Shown piece by piece: positions 7,377-15,390 of a stretch of DNA of 39,737 nt; within the stretch, counting starts at the first letter, position 1, and the number at the start of each line of letters is the position of its first letter. A model generated the notes under the pieces. That model was given only the letters and a program-made list of their open reading frames with translations. It had not been told where the DNA came from and did no database searches. The position numbers were made by a program, and so were the translations under genes. This stretch comes from Deltaproteobacteria bacterium (GTDB lineage Bacteria; Desulfobacterota; G020345765): the NCBI GenBank assembly GCA_020345765.1, contig CP070770.1:2405647-2445383 (forward strand). The letters run 5' to 3'.

Positions 7377-8159
7377 ATGGATCTGCTCACCCCGATTGGC
7401 AAAGGACAGCGGGGACTGATCGTTGCTTCCCCGAGGACCGGTAAGACCATGATCCTGCAAAGTATCGCCAACAGCATTACCACAAACCATAAGGATATAA
7501 TTCTGATTGTGCTGCTCATCGATGAGCGTCCCGAGGAGGTTACCGACATGCAGCGTTCGGTGGAAGCCGAGGTGGTCAGTTCCACTTTTGACGAGCCGGC
7601 CCAGAGACACGTCCAGGTAGCCGAGATGGTATTGGAGAAAGCCAAACGATTAGTAGAGCACCAGAAAGATGTGGTTATCCTCCTGGACAGTATCACCCGG
7701 CTTGCCCGGGCATACAACGCGGTAGTCCCTCCCAGCGGCAAGGTCCTTTCCGGAGGAGTAGATTCCAATGCCCTGCAGCGCCCCAAGCGATTTTTCGGAG
7801 CCGCCAGGAATATCGAGGGAGGAGGAAGCCTGACTATTATCGCCACCGCCCTGATCGATACCGGTAGCCGGATGGACGAGGTGATCTTCGAGGAATTCAA
7901 GGGCACCGGGAACCTGGAGATCCAGCTTGACCGGAGATTGGCCGACAAAAGGGTTTTCCCTGCCATTGACATCACCCGATCCGGTACCCGGAAGGAAGAG
8001 CTTCTCCTTGAAAAGGACGTCCTGAACAAAGTTTGGATCCTGCGCAAGGTTCTCCATCCGATGGGGGTATTGGAAGGCATGGAATTTTTACTGGAAAAGA
8101 TCACTCCCACCAAGAGCAACGAAGAATTCTTATCCTTAATGAATCAGGCGGAAGATTAA
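7377..8159 (+). CDS. rho: Transcription termination factor Rho, ATPase part, in frame after TAG
   Basis: C-terminal RecA-like motor of Rho, in the same frame as the preceding part. With the N-terminal part it makes a 410-codon gene (6927-8159), the normal Rho length. Walker A is ASPRTGKT (usual PPRAGKT), Walker B is [16 protein letters not shown], and the R-loop/arginine-finger region is [24 protein letters not shown]. The C-terminus is complete. Nothing else is disrupted, so the amber codon looks recent or functional. Restart at ATG 7377 is possible but lacks a ribosome binding site, and the product would lack RNA-binding domains. rpmE follows. Confidence 0.9.
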   Translation: MDLLTPIGKGQRGLIVASPRTGKTMILQSIANSITTNHKDIILIVLLIDERPEEVTDMQRSVEAEVVSSTFDEPAQRHVQVAEMVLEKAKRLVEHQKDVVILLDSITRLARAYNAVVPPSGKVLSGGVDSNALQRPKRFFGAARNIEGGGSLTIIATALIDTGSRMDEVIFEEFKGTGNLEIQLDRRLADKRVFPAIDITRSGTRKEELLLEKDVLNKVWILRKVLHPMGVLEGMEFLLEKITPTKSNEEFLSLMNQAED

Positions 8160-8182
8160 ATCCCTAAAAGAGGAGGATGGAA

Positions 8183-8389
8183 GTGAAAAAGGATATTCAC
8201 CCCAAGTATGTTAAAACTACGATCAAGTGTGCCTGCGGGAACATTATCGAAACCAATTCAACCAGAGGAGATTTTACGGTAGAGATCTGCTCAAGCTGTC
8301 ATCCCTTTTTTACCGGAAAGCAGCGCCTGGTGGACTCCGCCGGTAAGGTGGAGAAATTCCAGAAAAGGTATGGTCTGAAACCTAAATAA
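8183..8389 (+). CDS. rpmE: Ribosomal protein bL31
   Basis: Zinc-binding (C+) form of large-subunit protein bL31. The start is taken as GTG 8183, six nt after AGGAGG (8171-8176); the ATG at 8177 directly abuts that site and is unlikely. The 68-residue product begins KKDIHPKY, the family N-terminus. Zinc ligands are visible as CxC (KCACGN) and CSSCH. The end is [10 protein letters not shown]. rho-rpmE-prfA-prmC is a common order. Confidence 0.95.
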   Translation: MKKDIHPKYVKTTIKCACGNIIETNSTRGDFTVEICSSCHPFFTGKQRLVDSAGKVEKFQKRYGLKPK

Positions 8390-8542
8390 ATCCGGACCAT
8401 ATCTAAGCATTTTATATTCTATATTTTTCCCCCACGTATCTACCCTGTCAGGGCCAAATAGACTACTATCCTTAAAGGAAGAGCCTCGATATGGGATTTT
8501 CTTTCCCATCAGAAGTTTATCTTGAGGCACACTTAAATTTTA

Positions 8543-8571
8543 TTGACAATAAAAGCAAAAATAAGTTATTT
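8543..8571 (+). promoter_or_regulatory. Putative prfA promoter
   Basis: TTGACA (8543-8548), then 17 bp and TTATTT (or 18 bp and TATTTT). It sits in the 224-bp gap between rpmE and prfA and could give prfA a transcript independent of rho. Confidence 0.4.
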
Positions 8572-8613
8572 TTATTAGGAAAAGCAGGCAATTCCGGACG
8601 TGAAAGGAGAATC

Positions 8614-9687
8614 ATGTTTCAGAGGTTGGAGGAACTGGTCAAGAGATACGAGGAGCTGGGGAAGATGCTTGCCGACCCCAAGGTTTTCGGTAATTATCAG
8701 GAGCTCCAGAGGTATTCCCGGGAGCACTCGGAGCTGGAAGAACTGGTAGGGAACTTCCGTCGCTACCAGAAAATAAATCGGGAGATTGAGGATAACAAAC
8801 AACTCCTGGCAGAAGATGATGAGGAGCTCAGAGAGCTGGCTAGATCGGAGCTCTCGGCCCTCCGAGAAGAACTTGACCAGGTGGAGAATAGGCTGAAGGT
8901 CCTCCTGCTTCCCCGGGATCCCAATGACGAAAAGAATATCCTCCTGGAGATCCGGGCCGGGACCGGGGGAGAGGAAGCGGGCCTTTTCGCCGCCGACCTC
9001 TTCCGGATGTACAACAAGTTTGCCGAAAAACAGGGGTGGCGGCTGGAGGTGATGAGTCAGAATCCCACTGGCGTCGGGGGATTCAAGGAGATTATTGCCC
9101 TGGTCGAGGGGAAGGAGGTATATAGTCGATTGAAATACGAAAGCGGAATCCATCGGGTGCAGAGGGTGCCGATTACCGAGTCCTCGGGCCGGATCCATAC
9201 CTCGGCAGTGACCGTAGCGATCCTGCCGGAAGCGGAAGAGGTGGAGGTAAAGATAGAGCCCGAAGACCTGCGGATTGACGTCTTTCGCTCTACCGGCCCC
9301 GGGGGTCAGAGCGTTAATACTACCGACTCTGCGGTGAGAATAACCCACCTGCCTACCGGTTTGGTGGTAACCTGTCAGGACGAGAAATCCCAGCATAAAA
9401 ACAGGGCAAAGGCCCTCAAGGTGCTGCGTGCCCGGCTCCTGGACAGACTTGAGCAGGAGCAACAGGCGAAGCGCTCCGATCAAAGGAGGTCCCAGGTGGG
9501 CAGTGGTGATAGAAGCGAAAAGATTAGAACCTACAACTTCCCTCAGGGCCGGGTTACTGATCACCGGATCGGTCTTACCCTTCACCGGCTGGAAGGAATC
9601 CTTGAAGGTGATCTGAATGATCTTATCGAGGCTCTTACCACATATTATCAAACCGAGGCTTTGAACTCAAAGCTAAGCTATGCCTGA
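8614..9687 (+). CDS. prfA: Peptide chain release factor 1
   Basis: Class I release factor recognising UAA and UAG and triggering peptidyl-tRNA hydrolysis. The start is set at ATG 8614 (AGGAG four nt upstream), giving 357 residues, the normal RF1 length; longer in-frame starts add non-homologous residues. The GGQ catalytic motif is at 230-232 ([10 protein letters not shown]). The anticodon-mimic PxT motif typical of RF1 is P186-I-T188 ([21 protein letters not shown]). It overlaps prmC by 8 nt; PrmC methylates the GGQ glutamine. Its substrate codon UAG interrupts rho, two genes upstream. Confidence 0.96.
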   Translation: MFQRLEELVKRYEELGKMLADPKVFGNYQELQRYSREHSELEELVGNFRRYQKINREIEDNKQLLAEDDEELRELARSELSALREELDQVENRLKVLLLPRDPNDEKNILLEIRAGTGGEEAGLFAADLFRMYNKFAEKQGWRLEVMSQNPTGVGGFKEIIALVEGKEVYSRLKYESGIHRVQRVPITESSGRIHTSAVTVAILPEAEEVEVKIEPEDLRIDVFRSTGPGGQSVNTTDSAVRITHLPTGLVVTCQDEKSQHKNRAKALKVLRARLLDRLEQEQQAKRSDQRRSQVGSGDRSEKIRTYNFPQGRVTDHRIGLTLHRLEGILEGDLNDLIEALTTYYQTEALNSKLSYA

Positions 9688-10597
9688 ATACCTCCCTCAA
9701 CTCCCGACAAATTTCTGGACAATCGATAAACTTATCAATTGGTCAACTGAATATCTTAAGCAAAAGGGAGTTGACAGCCCCCGCCTGGATGCGGAAGTCC
9801 TTTTATCCCACCTCTTGGGAATCGAGCGGCTGGAACTCTATCTCGATCCTGACCGGTCCCTTAACCAAACCGGGTTTTCTGATTTCAAGTCACTGATCAG
9901 GAGAAGGGGGCAGCGGGAACCGCTTCAGTACCTGACCGGAAAGCAGGAGTTCTGGTCGCTGAATTTCAAGATTACCGAAGATGTCTTGATCCCCCGGCCG
10001 GAAACCGAGCTTCTGGTGGAAGAAGCGGTAAAGATAATAAGCGAAGAAAGTAGCTCTGTCCCCAAGCCCCGGATTCTGGATTTAGGAACCGGATGCGGGA
10101 TTATCAGCATCGCTCTGGCGAAGGAGATCGGTTCGGCCCGGATACTTGCTACCGATATCAGCAGAACTGCCTTGGAGGTTGCCCGGGAAAACGCTGCCCG
10201 GCACCGGTTAGAGGACAAGATTCTCTTCCTCTGCGGTAATCTATTCGGCCCCTTAAAGGATGATCGCCTCTGCTTCAATCTTATCATCTCCAATCCACCC
10301 TACATCCCTTCGGGTGGGTTCGGTCAACTCGAGCCGGAGGTTAGGGATTTCGAACCGCATCAAGCCCTGAACGGAGGGGAGGAGGGGCTTGAGTTTTTAC
10401 ACCGGATCGCTGATCAGGCCGACAGGTTTCTTCTGCCCGAAGGCTGGCTCCTCCTGGAGGTAGGGGAGGGACAGGCGGAAAAGGTTGCGGGTTTACTCAA
10501 GGAGAGCCCGCGCTACCAGACACCGATGATTGTCAAGGATTATTCCGGCCGGCCGAGAGTGGTTAAGGCCCGGAAAAAATCGGCGGGGGGTAGTTAA
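9680..10597 (+). CDS. prmC: Release factor glutamine methyltransferase
   Basis: SAM-dependent enzyme that N5-methylates the Gln of the GGQ motif in RF1 and RF2. It is 305 residues. The N-terminal helical domain is about 1-100, with [15 protein letters not shown] leading into the methyltransferase fold. SAM-binding motif I is LDLGTGCG (133-140) and the catalytic NPPY is at 205-208. Starts inside the end of prfA, the usual coupling, and murA follows after 3 nt. Confidence 0.96.
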   Translation: MPEYLPQLPTNFWTIDKLINWSTEYLKQKGVDSPRLDAEVLLSHLLGIERLELYLDPDRSLNQTGFSDFKSLIRRRGQREPLQYLTGKQEFWSLNFKITEDVLIPRPETELLVEEAVKIISEESSSVPKPRILDLGTGCGIISIALAKEIGSARILATDISRTALEVARENAARHRLEDKILFLCGNLFGPLKDDRLCFNLIISNPPYIPSGGFGQLEPEVRDFEPHQALNGGEEGLEFLHRIADQADRFLLPEGWLLLEVGEGQAEKVAGLLKESPRYQTPMIVKDYSGRPRVVKARKKSAGGS

Positions 10598-10600
10598 GTC

Positions 10601-11851
10601 GTGGAAAAGATGGTGATCCGGGGGGGCACAAGGCTCAAGGGAGAAGTTACGGTCAGCGGGGCGAAGAACGCCGCTCTCCCCCTGATGGCTTCCTCCATTC
10701 TTACCCGGGGATGGAACACCTTCACCGGAATTCCCCGACTGGGAGATATTGCCACCATGAAGCAGCTCCTGGGTCATCTGGGACTTAAGATTGAGGGCGG
10801 CAAGGATCTGAGAATCAGGGCGGATAACCTGACCTGCCCGGAGGCCTCTTATAATCTGGTGAAAACAATGAGGGCCTCGGTTCTTGTCCTGGGGCCGATG
10901 CTGGCCAGGCTGGGCAAGGCTAAGGTCTCTCTGCCCGGGGGATGTGCCATCGGGGCCCGGCCTATTGACCTCCATCTGCGGGGATTTGAGGCTCTGGGGG
11001 CAAAGATTAATCTGTCTCATGGTTATATTGAAGCAGAGGCAAAGAAGCTCCGGGGCAACAAGATATATTTTGATACCTCCACGGTCACCGGGACCGAGAA
11101 TGTCTTAATGGCAGCCTGCCTGGCCCGGGGAACTACCGTCCTGGAAAATGCTGCCTGCGAGCCCGAGGTAGCCGAGCTGGCCCGGGTGCTGAATAAGATG
11201 GGGGCAAGGATAGAAGGGGTCGGGACCGATATAATTGAAGTGGAAGGGGTAGATGAACTGAAAGGAGTGGAGCACCGGGTTATGCCCGACCGCATTGAAA
11301 CCGGGACATTTATGATCGCGGCCGCCATGACCGGTGGGGAGGTAAAGATCAAAAACTGCCGGGTGGAACATCTCGATGCCCTGATCTCCAAGTTAACGGA
11401 GGCCGGGGTTACCGTAATGCCGGAAGATGAAGGGATGAGAGTGACTGTCGGTGACCGGCTGAGGAGCGTAGATGTCAAGACCCTTCCCTATCCGGGCTTC
11501 CCTACGGATATGCAGGCCCAGATAATGGCCCTGATGTGTCTGGCAGACAGCCGGAGCGTAATCACCGAGACCGTATTTGAAAACCGTTTCATCCATGTCA
11601 GCGAGCTCAAGCGAATGGGGGCGGATATTCAGATTCAGGGTAACAGTGCCATTGTCCGCGGTGGGCGGAAGCTCAGTGGTGCACCGGTAATGGCTACCGA
11701 TCTCCGGGCCAGTGCCTCCCTGATCCTGGCCGGCCTGGCGGCCGAAGGGGTTACCGAGATCTCCCGGATCTATCACCTCGACCGGGGATATGAAAGAATT
11801 GAGAAAAAACTGTCCCGACTGGGTGCGGATATCAGGCGAGTGAAAGGATAG
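10601..11851 (+). CDS. murA: UDP-N-acetylglucosamine 1-carboxyvinyltransferase
   Basis: First committed step of peptidoglycan synthesis: transfers enolpyruvyl from phosphoenolpyruvate to UDP-GlcNAc. It is 416 residues, typical MurA. The N-terminal [17 protein letters not shown] motif (K22, N23) and the catalytic C115 loop ([13 protein letters not shown]) are present, so it is the Cys115 type expected to be fosfomycin-sensitive. It begins with GTG and ends with TAG, showing that TAG is a normal stop codon in this genome. A murA downstream of prmC is common in Gram-negative relatives. Confidence 0.96.
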   Translation: MEKMVIRGGTRLKGEVTVSGAKNAALPLMASSILTRGWNTFTGIPRLGDIATMKQLLGHLGLKIEGGKDLRIRADNLTCPEASYNLVKTMRASVLVLGPMLARLGKAKVSLPGGCAIGARPIDLHLRGFEALGAKINLSHGYIEAEAKKLRGNKIYFDTSTVTGTENVLMAACLARGTTVLENAACEPEVAELARVLNKMGARIEGVGTDIIEVEGVDELKGVEHRVMPDRIETGTFMIAAAMTGGEVKIKNCRVEHLDALISKLTEAGVTVMPEDEGMRVTVGDRLRSVDVKTLPYPGFPTDMQAQIMALMCLADSRSVITETVFENRFIHVSELKRMGADIQIQGNSAIVRGGRKLSGAPVMATDLRASASLILAGLAAEGVTEISRIYHLDRGYERIEKKLSRLGADIRRVKG

Positions 11852-11859
11852 AGCCGCTT

Positions 11860-13401
11860 ATGGCTAAAGAAATCTCCCGGGAAGTATTATTGATGCTGAC
11901 TGAACTGGGAGTCCAGAGTAAGTTTAAGGTTTGGTTAAGTAAGCGAAATAGAGATGCTCGGAGCAGATTAGGAAGCAGCCCGACCTTGAGTTATTTGCCT
12001 CTGCCCGCAGATCTGGAGAGGATTAGAGGGGGGATAGAGCAGTTTGATCTCCTCTGGTTAAGGGGAAATAAAACACTTTATCACTTCCAGAGAATGGAGA
12101 ATAACCGGCTCTCCCCTGCCCTCAAAAAACATTCCGATGAATTGATAAGTTCCTCCCCGCAGACCCGAAGGGTTCTGATAATACCGGGAGGCCCTGACCG
12201 GACAGGTCCGCTTGCCGATCTGATCGAAGACGTTGAGGCCGGCAAATACGGTTACTGGGACTATCTCTATTCTGAAGATCTCAAAAGTTATTACCGGGAT
12301 CCCGATTGTCCGGCAACCCTCCCCCGGGAAGATAAGATATACGAAGAGAAGGCAAAGGTGGTTGAAGCCAGATTTGATTTTGTTGAAGGGAATTCATCCG
12401 GGGAGCCCAGGCACTGTGAGTTGAAATTGGAAAGCCCGCTGATCGGGAGACAGATCCGGCCGGGGCAATTCCTTCAGGTATTATGTGCCGGTGAGCGGCA
12501 TCCCCGGTTTGATTACCGGCGGATCGATTCCCCAGCCCGGGTCTCCCAGGATAGGCAGAGATGGGAAGAGGCCCAGATCCTCCGCCGTCCCCTTAGTCTT
12601 CACCGGGTTTATTACCGGAATTTCTCGCCGGGATCCTTGAAGGGAACCGATAGCCTGCCTGCTAATTTCTTGAAAATTCTTCGTCCCGGAGCGAAAGTCG
12701 GGGTAAATATCCTGTTCAAGCTGACGGGGAAAGGGACAAATCTATTGGCGGAAAGGGGGATCGGCGAGAGCGTCGATCTCCTGGGACCTTTAGGGAACGG
12801 AATCCGGGATATCGATCGCAGATTCAAGGTTGCCTATCTGGTTGGGGGAGGGATCGGTATCGCCCCCCTTTTTGCCGTCGCCGAGTATCTGAGGCGAATG
12901 GGAAAGGAGACCAGGGTTCTGCTCGGGGTTCGGGATAGACAGAGTATCCCTTTAGGAAAGGTGCGCAACCATAAACGCAGTTCCAAACTCCCGGTCGGGC
13001 CGCTCGCTCTTATCGATGAATTCAGAGAGATCGGATGCCGGGTCACTATAGGTTACGAGGAAAAGGGGAAGACCGCAGTCGATCTCCTCAAGAAAAAGCT
13101 TGAGGAAGAAAAAGCGAAAGGGTATTTTAACAGGGAGGAGTTGAAAATCTATTCCTGCGGTCCTCCGGCAATGTTGAAGAAAGTAGCCCGGATAGCCGAA
13201 ACCGAGCTTATTGACTGCGAGGTGTTACTGGAGGGAAGGATGGCCTGCGGTGTCGGTGCCTGTCTGTCTTGTGCGGTAGAGGCCTATGAGCGAGGAAAGA
13301 AGGCGAAGTACTTAAATAAAGAAGTCCACCGGATGATCTGCACTGACGGACCAAGCTTCGATGCCCGGGAGATAAACTGGGAACAATTTGCCTTGTCCTG
13401 A
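11860..13401 (+). CDS. pyrK: Dihydroorotate dehydrogenase electron-transfer subunit with N-terminal extension
   Basis: FAD/[2Fe-2S] subunit that passes electrons from PyrD (class 1B) to NAD. The PyrK core spans about residues 165-513: FAD-binding RRPLSLH, a Rossmann motif YLVGGGIGIAPLF, YSCGPPAML, and the 2Fe-2S ligands C463, C468, C471 and C494 (CGVGACLSC...IC). At 513 residues it is about twice the usual 250. The first roughly 165 residues are extra; FDLLWLRGNKTLYHF and RRVLIIPGG are mildly reminiscent of a PDDEXK-like strand-helix pattern but catalytic residues are not apparent. The FAD domain also carries an insertion near IDSPARVSQDRQRW. The partner pyrD lies downstream, separated by a two-gene cassette. 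Confidence 0.88.
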   Translation: MAKEISREVLLMLTELGVQSKFKVWLSKRNRDARSRLGSSPTLSYLPLPADLERIRGGIEQFDLLWLRGNKTLYHFQRMENNRLSPALKKHSDELISSSPQTRRVLIIPGGPDRTGPLADLIEDVEAGKYGYWDYLYSEDLKSYYRDPDCPATLPREDKIYEEKAKVVEARFDFVEGNSSGEPRHCELKLESPLIGRQIRPGQFLQVLCAGERHPRFDYRRIDSPARVSQDRQRWEEAQILRRPLSLHRVYYRNFSPGSLKGTDSLPANFLKILRPGAKVGVNILFKLTGKGTNLLAERGIGESVDLLGPLGNGIRDIDRRFKVAYLVGGGIGIAPLFAVAEYLRRMGKETRVLLGVRDRQSIPLGKVRNHKRSSKLPVGPLALIDEFREIGCRVTIGYEEKGKTAVDLLKKKLEEEKAKGYFNREELKIYSCGPPAMLKKVARIAETELIDCEVLLEGRMACGVGACLSCAVEAYERGKKAKYLNKEVHRMICTDGPSFDAREINWEQFALS

Positions 13402-13430
13402 GCCACGCCTTTGGCGGGGCCGAAGGAAAA
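13401..13430. repeat. 30-bp direct repeat, left copy
   Basis: AGCCACGCCTTTGGCGGGG then CCGAAGGAAAA. It matches 14356-14385 at 27 of 30 positions in the same orientation. It starts at the end of pyrK and brackets the cassette with the second copy. It belongs to the TTCG/CGAAGG palindromic repeat family. Confidence 0.8.
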
Positions 13431-13482
13431 GCTGGGGGGAAATGGGGATATAATCGAAAAGTTGATTTGAAAGGTCGTATGG

Positions 13483-13707
13483 ATGGAAATCAGTAAAAGG
13501 AATATTGAAGTCTTAGATGAGCAAATGGTTGAGGTACTGAAAAGAATAAAGCCTCAGGAAAGGCTCACTATTGCATTTAATATGTGGAGTTTTGCAAGAA
13601 AACAGATAGCAAACTATCTTCACTCTCTCCATTCGGACTGGGATGAGAAGAAGATCCAACAGGAGGTGGCAAGGAGATTGTCGCATGGAGCAATCCGAAC
13701 TACTTAA
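13483..13707 (+). CDS. Small protein of a nucleotidyltransferase cassette
   Basis: A 74-residue hypothetical protein without membrane segments. The core reads LDEQMVEVLKRIKPQERLTIAFNMW, ending WDEKKIQQEVARRLSHG. I recall similar small proteins ending VARRMLHG in planctomycetes and other bacteria, commonly encoded just before a nucleotidyltransferase; this is memory, not a search. Its 3' end overlaps the next gene by 23 nt, implying translational coupling. The gene is more AT-rich than pyrK and pyrD. A TATAAT at 13449-13454 could serve as its -10, but no good -35 is seen. It may be the antitoxin or accessory half of a toxin-antitoxin-like pair. Confidence 0.75.
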   Translation: MEISKRNIEVLDEQMVEVLKRIKPQERLTIAFNMWSFARKQIANYLHSLHSDWDEKKIQQEVARRLSHGAIRTT

Positions 13708-14248
13708 ACATTTAGTAAATGCTTTTGAAAAACTTGGTATTCGGTATTTTGTAACCGGTTCTATTGCTTCTATATTTTATGGCGAGCCAAGATTTACTAA
13801 TGATATTGATATCGTAGCGGATATTAATGAAAATCATATTCCCGAACTATTAAAATTGTTTCCTCAAAAAGAGTTTTATATCAGTGAGGAGGCGATTCTT
13901 GACGCAATCAGCCATAAATATCAATTCAATATTATCCATCCTTCATCAGGCTTAAAGATAGATGTCATTATTTGTAAAAATGATGCTTTTGATAACAGTC
14001 GTTTTAAAAGGATAAAAAGAATTTCTCCGACAGAAGATACCCGGACAAATTTTTCTTCTCCTGAGGATGTGATAATTATGAAGATGCGGCATTATAAAGA
14101 AGGCGAATCGGAAAAACATCTCAGGGACATAGCCAGCATGTTAAAGATATCCGGTGATATGATTGATAAGAAATATATTGAGAATTGGGTAGATAAATTA
14201 GAGCTTAAGGATATCTGGAATGCCATTCTGGAAAGATTAGAAAAATGA
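13685..14248 (+). CDS. Nucleotidyltransferase-fold protein (putative toxin-like partner)
   Basis: A 187-residue protein with a minimal nucleotidyltransferase fold. The signature GS(25-26)...D40-x-D42 is clear in YFVTGSIASIFYGEPRFTNDIDIVAD, and a third strand KIDVIICKNDAF could supply the last carboxylate. It resembles DUF6036 or MNT-type proteins. The start at ATG 13685 places the motif at the usual distance; longer in-frame starts read into the preceding gene. Strongly AT-rich and lysine-rich, unlike its pyrimidine neighbours, so probably acquired. Substrate and activity are unknown; members of related families AMPylate or modify tRNA. Confidence 0.85.
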   Translation: MEQSELLKHLVNAFEKLGIRYFVTGSIASIFYGEPRFTNDIDIVADINENHIPELLKLFPQKEFYISEEAILDAISHKYQFNIIHPSSGLKIDVIICKNDAFDNSRFKRIKRISPTEDTRTNFSSPEDVIIMKMRHYKEGESEKHLRDIASMLKISGDMIDKKYIENWVDKLELKDIWNAILERLEK

Positions 14249-14355
14249 TCTTTCTCGTTTAGCCACAGTTAACGCAAAAGGAATAAATGATAAGTTGGCT
14301 AATCGTTGAATAGGTAACTAGGTGAATAGTTAATGGGAAAGGTTTGATTATCCGT

Positions 14356-14385
14356 AGCCCCGCCTGTGGCGGGGTCGAAGGAAAA
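14356..14385. repeat. 30-bp direct repeat, right copy
   Basis: AGCCCCGCCTGTGGCGGGG then TCGAAGGAAAA, 27/30 identical to 13401-13430. Its AAGGA (14378-14382) is six nt from the pyrD ATG and probably serves as the ribosome binding site of pyrD. Confidence 0.8.
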
Positions 14386-14388
14386 CAG

Positions 14389-15351
14389 ATGAAAAAGGAA
14401 GATAAATTAAGGGTCAATATCGCCGGGATCAAGCTGAGGAACCCGATTCTGATGGCTTCCGGCACCTATGGCTACGGGACCGAATATACCCGGATCGAAG
14501 GAGTAGACTTAAGGGAAATCGGGGGGGTAATCCTGAAGGGGACTTTCTTAAAGCCCCGAAAAGGGACCGCCCCTCCCTTTCGGGCAGTGGAAACCCCGGC
14601 CGGAATGTTGAATGCTATTGGACTGGAAAGTTGCGGTATCGATGATCTGATTAACGAAAAGATACCCCGGATCTCCCGGTTTACCCGGGTCTTTGCCAAT
14701 ATTGCCGATGGTAGTATAGATGAATATGCCGAGATCGCCGGGATATTAAATAAGGTCTCGGAGCTTTCCGGGGTCGAGGTTAATATCTCCTGCCCTAATG
14801 TCCAGAAAGGGGGACAGGCGTTCGGGACCGACCCCAAGGAGGCTTACCGGGTTATCCGGGCGGTTGTCAGGAACTGCGATAACCATCCGGTGATTGCCAA
14901 GCTTACTCCGAATGTTACCGATATCACTTCGATTGCCCTTGCCTGCGTTGAGGCCGGAGCAAATGCCCTCTCCCTGATTAATACCGTAGTGGGAATGGCA
15001 ATAGATGTCTCCTCCAAGCGGCCTTATCTTACCAATAACTATGGGGGGCTGTCCGGTCCGGCGATCAAGCCCATCGGTGTTGCCCGGGTCTGCCAGGTTT
15101 ATCAGGCATTTAAGAAAAATGGGATTTCGAGCAAGATTCCTTTGATCGGAGTGGGAGGGATAAGCAGCGGCAAAGACGCCCTGGAATACATCCTGGCCGG
15201 GGCGAGGGCCGTTCAACTGGGAACGATTAACTTCCGCAATCCCCGGGCCTACCGGGAGATTCTGGACTATATAAGCAGTTATCTTATATCGGGGGGATAC
15301 CGCTCGATAAGCGATCGGCGATTAGTGGGCTCGGTAAGATTGTATAAATAG
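14389..15351 (+). CDS. pyrD: Dihydroorotate dehydrogenase, catalytic subunit (class 1B)
   Basis: FMN-containing TIM barrel that oxidises dihydroorotate to orotate in pyrimidine synthesis. With the start at ATG 14389 it has 320 residues. The catalytic base is C135 in VNISCPNVQKGG, the cysteine of class 1 enzymes. FMN-binding KLTPNVTDI, LINTVVGMAIDV, and GVGGISSGKDALEYILAGARAVQLGT are typical. Class 1B is supported by the pyrK gene upstream. The upstream in-frame extension to 14344 lies in the repeat and is not homologous. Confidence 0.95.
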   Translation: MKKEDKLRVNIAGIKLRNPILMASGTYGYGTEYTRIEGVDLREIGGVILKGTFLKPRKGTAPPFRAVETPAGMLNAIGLESCGIDDLINEKIPRISRFTRVFANIADGSIDEYAEIAGILNKVSELSGVEVNISCPNVQKGGQAFGTDPKEAYRVIRAVVRNCDNHPVIAKLTPNVTDITSIALACVEAGANALSLINTVVGMAIDVSSKRPYLTNNYGGLSGPAIKPIGVARVCQVYQAFKKNGISSKIPLIGVGGISSGKDALEYILAGARAVQLGTINFRNPRAYREILDYISSYLISGGYRSISDRRLVGSVRLYK

Positions 15352-15390
15352 TATGTAGCCGAATCCTCACAATAATGAGGTAGTAGCAAG

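Noticed and set aside
8575..9651. Long minus-strand reading frame opposite prfA
   Set aside because: RF1 motifs are all in the plus-strand frame; this is an antisense shadow.
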